Positions 59,592 through 61,408 of a DNA stretch of 61,408 nucleotides are shown in pieces. The position numbers and the translations under genes are program-made. The stretch is from positions 1 through 61,408 of the forward strand of contig JAJRXF010000133.1 in NCBI GenBank assembly GCA_024276425.1, in the 5' to 3' direction. Numbering within the stretch: position 1 is the first letter of the stretch; each line of letters opens with the position of its first letter. The notes under the pieces were generated by a model. It was not told where the DNA came from, did not search any database, and was given only the letters and a program-made list of their open reading frames with translations. This DNA comes from Actinomycetes bacterium. GTDB lineage: Bacteria; Actinomycetota; Acidimicrobiia; Acidimicrobiales; SZUA-35.

Positions 59592-61408
59592 GTGCGCCGA
59601 TCCGCCCTCGTGATGTTCATACTCCTTGCCACCGGCCTTGCCTTTGTGGCCTCATCTCGGCCAGCAACGGCCGAGCTTTCCCCAACGGCCGAGCCGACAT
59701 GGGGGGTCGAGGGGGTCATGTATTCGGAGTCCAACAACTTCCAGGCCCCAGTTTGGGCCATCGAACAAATCGGCAACGTCATTTATGTTGGCGGCAAGTT
59801 CAATACCGTTACTTCTGGTCCTGGTGGCCGGTCCTACGCCCGCCCTGCTTTGGCTGCCTTTAATGCTGCTGACGGTAGCTGGATCCCAACCTTCCTTCCC
59901 GATGTCCAAGGCGGCAGCGTCTTCGCTCTGGCCGCATCGCCTGACGGCTCTCGGCTTTTCCTGGCGGGAGATTTCACCTCCATTGGTGGAGAGGCGAACA
60001 CCGCTGGTCTGGCCGCCGTCGATCCCGCGACCGGTGCGGTGGACCCAACATGGCGAGCCAGTCTGGAACGTCCGTGGTCAACCCGGAATGCAGTGGGGCG
60101 AGCCATCGACATCCAGAATGGCTATCTCTACGTTGGAGGAACCTTCTCCCACATCCGCAGCGGGTCCAGCTACCAGGTTCATTCCCGGGTCGGCCGAGTG
60201 GACCTCGCCACCGGGGCCCCCGATCTTGCCTTTGATCCCATTGTGTCCGGGGGTGGGGTATGGGATATCGACCCCAGCCCCGACGGGAGTCGACTGTATG
60301 TGGCCGGGTTCTTTTCCAGTGTCAACGGTGACGCCGTTTACGGCGATCGATTCGCTGCTGTTCAGACTGCCAATGGCGACCTGGTGCCCGGGGTACAACC
60401 CTTCACCCCAAACCTTGATCTAACTGGCAAGCAGTACGCCGTGGTCGCTACCGACACCAAGGTTTTCGTCGCTGGCGAAGAACACATGCTCCAGGTGCTC
60501 GATGCCCAGACGCTCGGGCGAGTCCAGGTCTATTTCACCGGCACACCAAGCTTCATCAATCAATGGCCTCTGTCTGGGGGCGGCGACTATCAGACTTTGG
60601 AACGGGTTGGGAATCGAGTCTATGCCGGTTGTCATTGCTGGAGCTATCACCTGGAGCCAGACACCGGTGGGCAGCTCTTCCCTACCCTGCAAGCCCCCAG
60701 CGGAAACTGGACACCGATCAACTCGGTCGTGGCCTACGAAGCCGAAACTGGCAACCACGTGAGTTCCTTCACCACCGACTTGTCCGGGGTCGCCGGGACC
60801 TGGGCCATTCTCGGATCACCCGACGATTGCCTGTGGGTCGGTGGCCAGATGACTCAATCCGGAGGAGAGCGGATTGGCAACATGGCACGCTTCTGCGCCA
60901 ACGGAAATCAGAACGATTCGGTCCGACCCTCCACCCCGATCGGGTTGCGGGACGATAATGGCGGCGCAGGGGCGGTGGCCCTTCGATGGACTGCTTCGAC
61001 CGACAATGTGGCCGTCACCGGCTATGAAATCTTCCGCTCCACCGACGGCACCCTCGGCCCCAGCATTGCCACCACCTCGGTCACAGACCCCTCAGGGGGA
61101 ACCCAATTCACCGACTCCGGGCTTGTAGCAGGGACCAGCTACACCTACGCCGTAAAGGCCTTTGATGCTGTGGGCAACCTTAGCTGGCGATCGAACCTGC
61201 TCACCCTGCTACCCGGGACAGCAGCCGACCTTCAACGGCCCAGTACACCCAAGCGTCTGACCTTGGCCAATCCAGATGCCTCAACGTTGCTGTTGAGCTG
61301 GCTGGATTCGACCGACAATGTGGCCGTCACCGGCTATGAAATCTTCCGCTCCACCGACGGCACCCTCGGCCCCAGCATCGCCACCACAACCACCCCCACC
61401 TACACCGA
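59592..61408 (+). CDS. Secreted beta-propeller-like protein with fibronectin type III repeats (3' partial)
   Basis: The frame runs from GTG (M-R-R-S-A-L-V-M-F-I-L-L) to the right window edge, over 605 codons without a stop. The N-terminus is a signal peptide ending near SSRPATA. Residues about 30-450 show repeated delta-60/kelch-like units such as IGNVIYVGGKFNTVTSG, SRLFLAGDFTSIGGEAN, GYLYVGGTFSHIRSG and SRLYVAGFFSSVNGD, suggesting a beta-propeller. From about residue 455 come fibronectin type III domains: TGYEIFRSTDGTLGPS occurs in two consecutive units 104 residues apart. Probably an extracellular adhesin or polymer-binding protein; any C-terminal anchor is outside the window. Confidence 0.85.
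   Translation, partial: MRRSALVMFILLATGLAFVASSRPATAELSPTAEPTWGVEGVMYSESNNFQAPVWAIEQIGNVIYVGGKFNTVTSGPGGRSYARPALAAFNAADGSWIPTFLPDVQGGSVFALAASPDGSRLFLAGDFTSIGGEANTAGLAAVDPATGAVDPTWRASLERPWSTRNAVGRAIDIQNGYLYVGGTFSHIRSGSSYQVHSRVGRVDLATGAPDLAFDPIVSGGGVWDIDPSPDGSRLYVAGFFSSVNGDAVYGDRFAAVQTANGDLVPGVQPFTPNLDLTGKQYAVVATDTKVFVAGEEHMLQVLDAQTLGRVQVYFTGTPSFINQWPLSGGGDYQTLERVGNRVYAGCHCWSYHLEPDTGGQLFPTLQAPSGNWTPINSVVAYEAETGNHVSSFTTDLSGVAGTWAILGSPDDCLWVGGQMTQSGGERIGNMARFCANGNQNDSVRPSTPIGLRDDNGGAGAVALRWTASTDNVAVTGYEIFRSTDGTLGPSIATTSVTDPSGGTQFTDSGLVAGTSYTYAVKAFDAVGNLSWRSNLLTLLPGTAADLQRPSTPKRLTLANPDASTLLLSWLDSTDNVAVTGYEIFRSTDGTLGPSIATTTTPTYT
60995..61387. repeat. Near-identical 81-bp direct repeats in consecutive FN3 domains
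   Basis: The 81 bp at 60995-61075 recur at 61307-61387 with one mismatch (ATT versus ATC), spaced 312 bp (104 codons). Sequence between the copies is much less similar, so the repeat covers only the central part of each FN3 domain. Confidence 0.93.

Noticed and set aside
59626-60423. 265-codon plus-strand frame over the FN3 protein
   Set aside because: It is out of frame with the gene that has a signal peptide and repeated propeller motifs; the Ser/Pro-rich translation is typical of a shifted frame.

Overview
The window looks like chromosome from a high-GC, Gram-positive-type bacterium of the Actinomycetota, most likely an aquatic Acidimicrobiia-like lineage. This is inferred from two F420-type luciferase-like (LLM) oxidoreductases, a nickel superoxide dismutase with its processing protease, a phenylacetate catabolic cluster, a DUF3237 protein, a class-E-sortase-like LAYTG surface protein, many GTG/TTG starts and roughly 57-60% GC by eye. 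No rRNA, tRNA, CRISPR, phage or insertion sequence was seen.

Layout. 1-9.7 kb holds an edge-truncated membrane sensor, an SSI-like protease-inhibitor lipoprotein, an M20 peptidase, a duplicated-domain lipoprotein, an acyl-CoA synthetase, two LLM oxidoreductases flanking a cytochrome P450, and a membrane-anchored HELTH metallopeptidase. 9.9-15.3 kb holds a trehalose-phosphatase/GH15 fusion, an ABC-F ATPase, and sodX-sodN. 15.4-21.4 kb is a phenylacetate operon in the order marR, paaK, paaA, paaD, paaB, paaC, DUF3237, paaG-like, with a palindrome in front of paaK. A GGDEF-EAL protein with a degenerate EAL domain follows. 24.0-31.5 kb (minus) is a fadD-livHMKFG operon coupling an ABC importer to a CoA ligase. 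31.7-35.3 kb is a 2-hydroxyacid dehydrogenase plus a reverse-transsulfuration pair (cystathionine beta-synthase and a gamma-synthase/lyase). 35.4-46.9 kb holds an RND/MMPL transporter, DUF937, a CopD-like membrane protein, a gamma-butyrobetaine-type dioxygenase, a carboxylesterase, a small in-frame-UGA gene, a lipoprotein, a broken DUF3291 gene, a nitronate monooxygenase and an MFS exporter. 47.0-52.4 kb is one very large surface protein. 52.6-61.4 kb carries small metabolic genes, a decayed HAD phosphatase, a thiolase-like protein and the start of a secreted fibronectin-III protein.

The most notable observation is at 42685-42987 (minus). A conserved-looking 100-codon HesB/IscA-like gene has an in-frame UGA exactly where the family has its G-Cys-x-G cysteine. 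The UGA is followed at once by a 12-bp stem-loop with a GGU-containing loop, as in a bacterial SECIS, so this is a strong candidate selenoprotein that normal gene calling would truncate to its last 65 residues.

A second theme is short perfect tandem duplications of 13-21 bp at five or more places. Two are out of frame: a 17-bp one splits the DUF3291 gene, and a 14-bp one lies in decayed sequence beside the HAD remnant. Starts were revised by hand where a ribosome-binding site or family N-terminus argued for it. All functional calls rest on motif recognition, without database searches.
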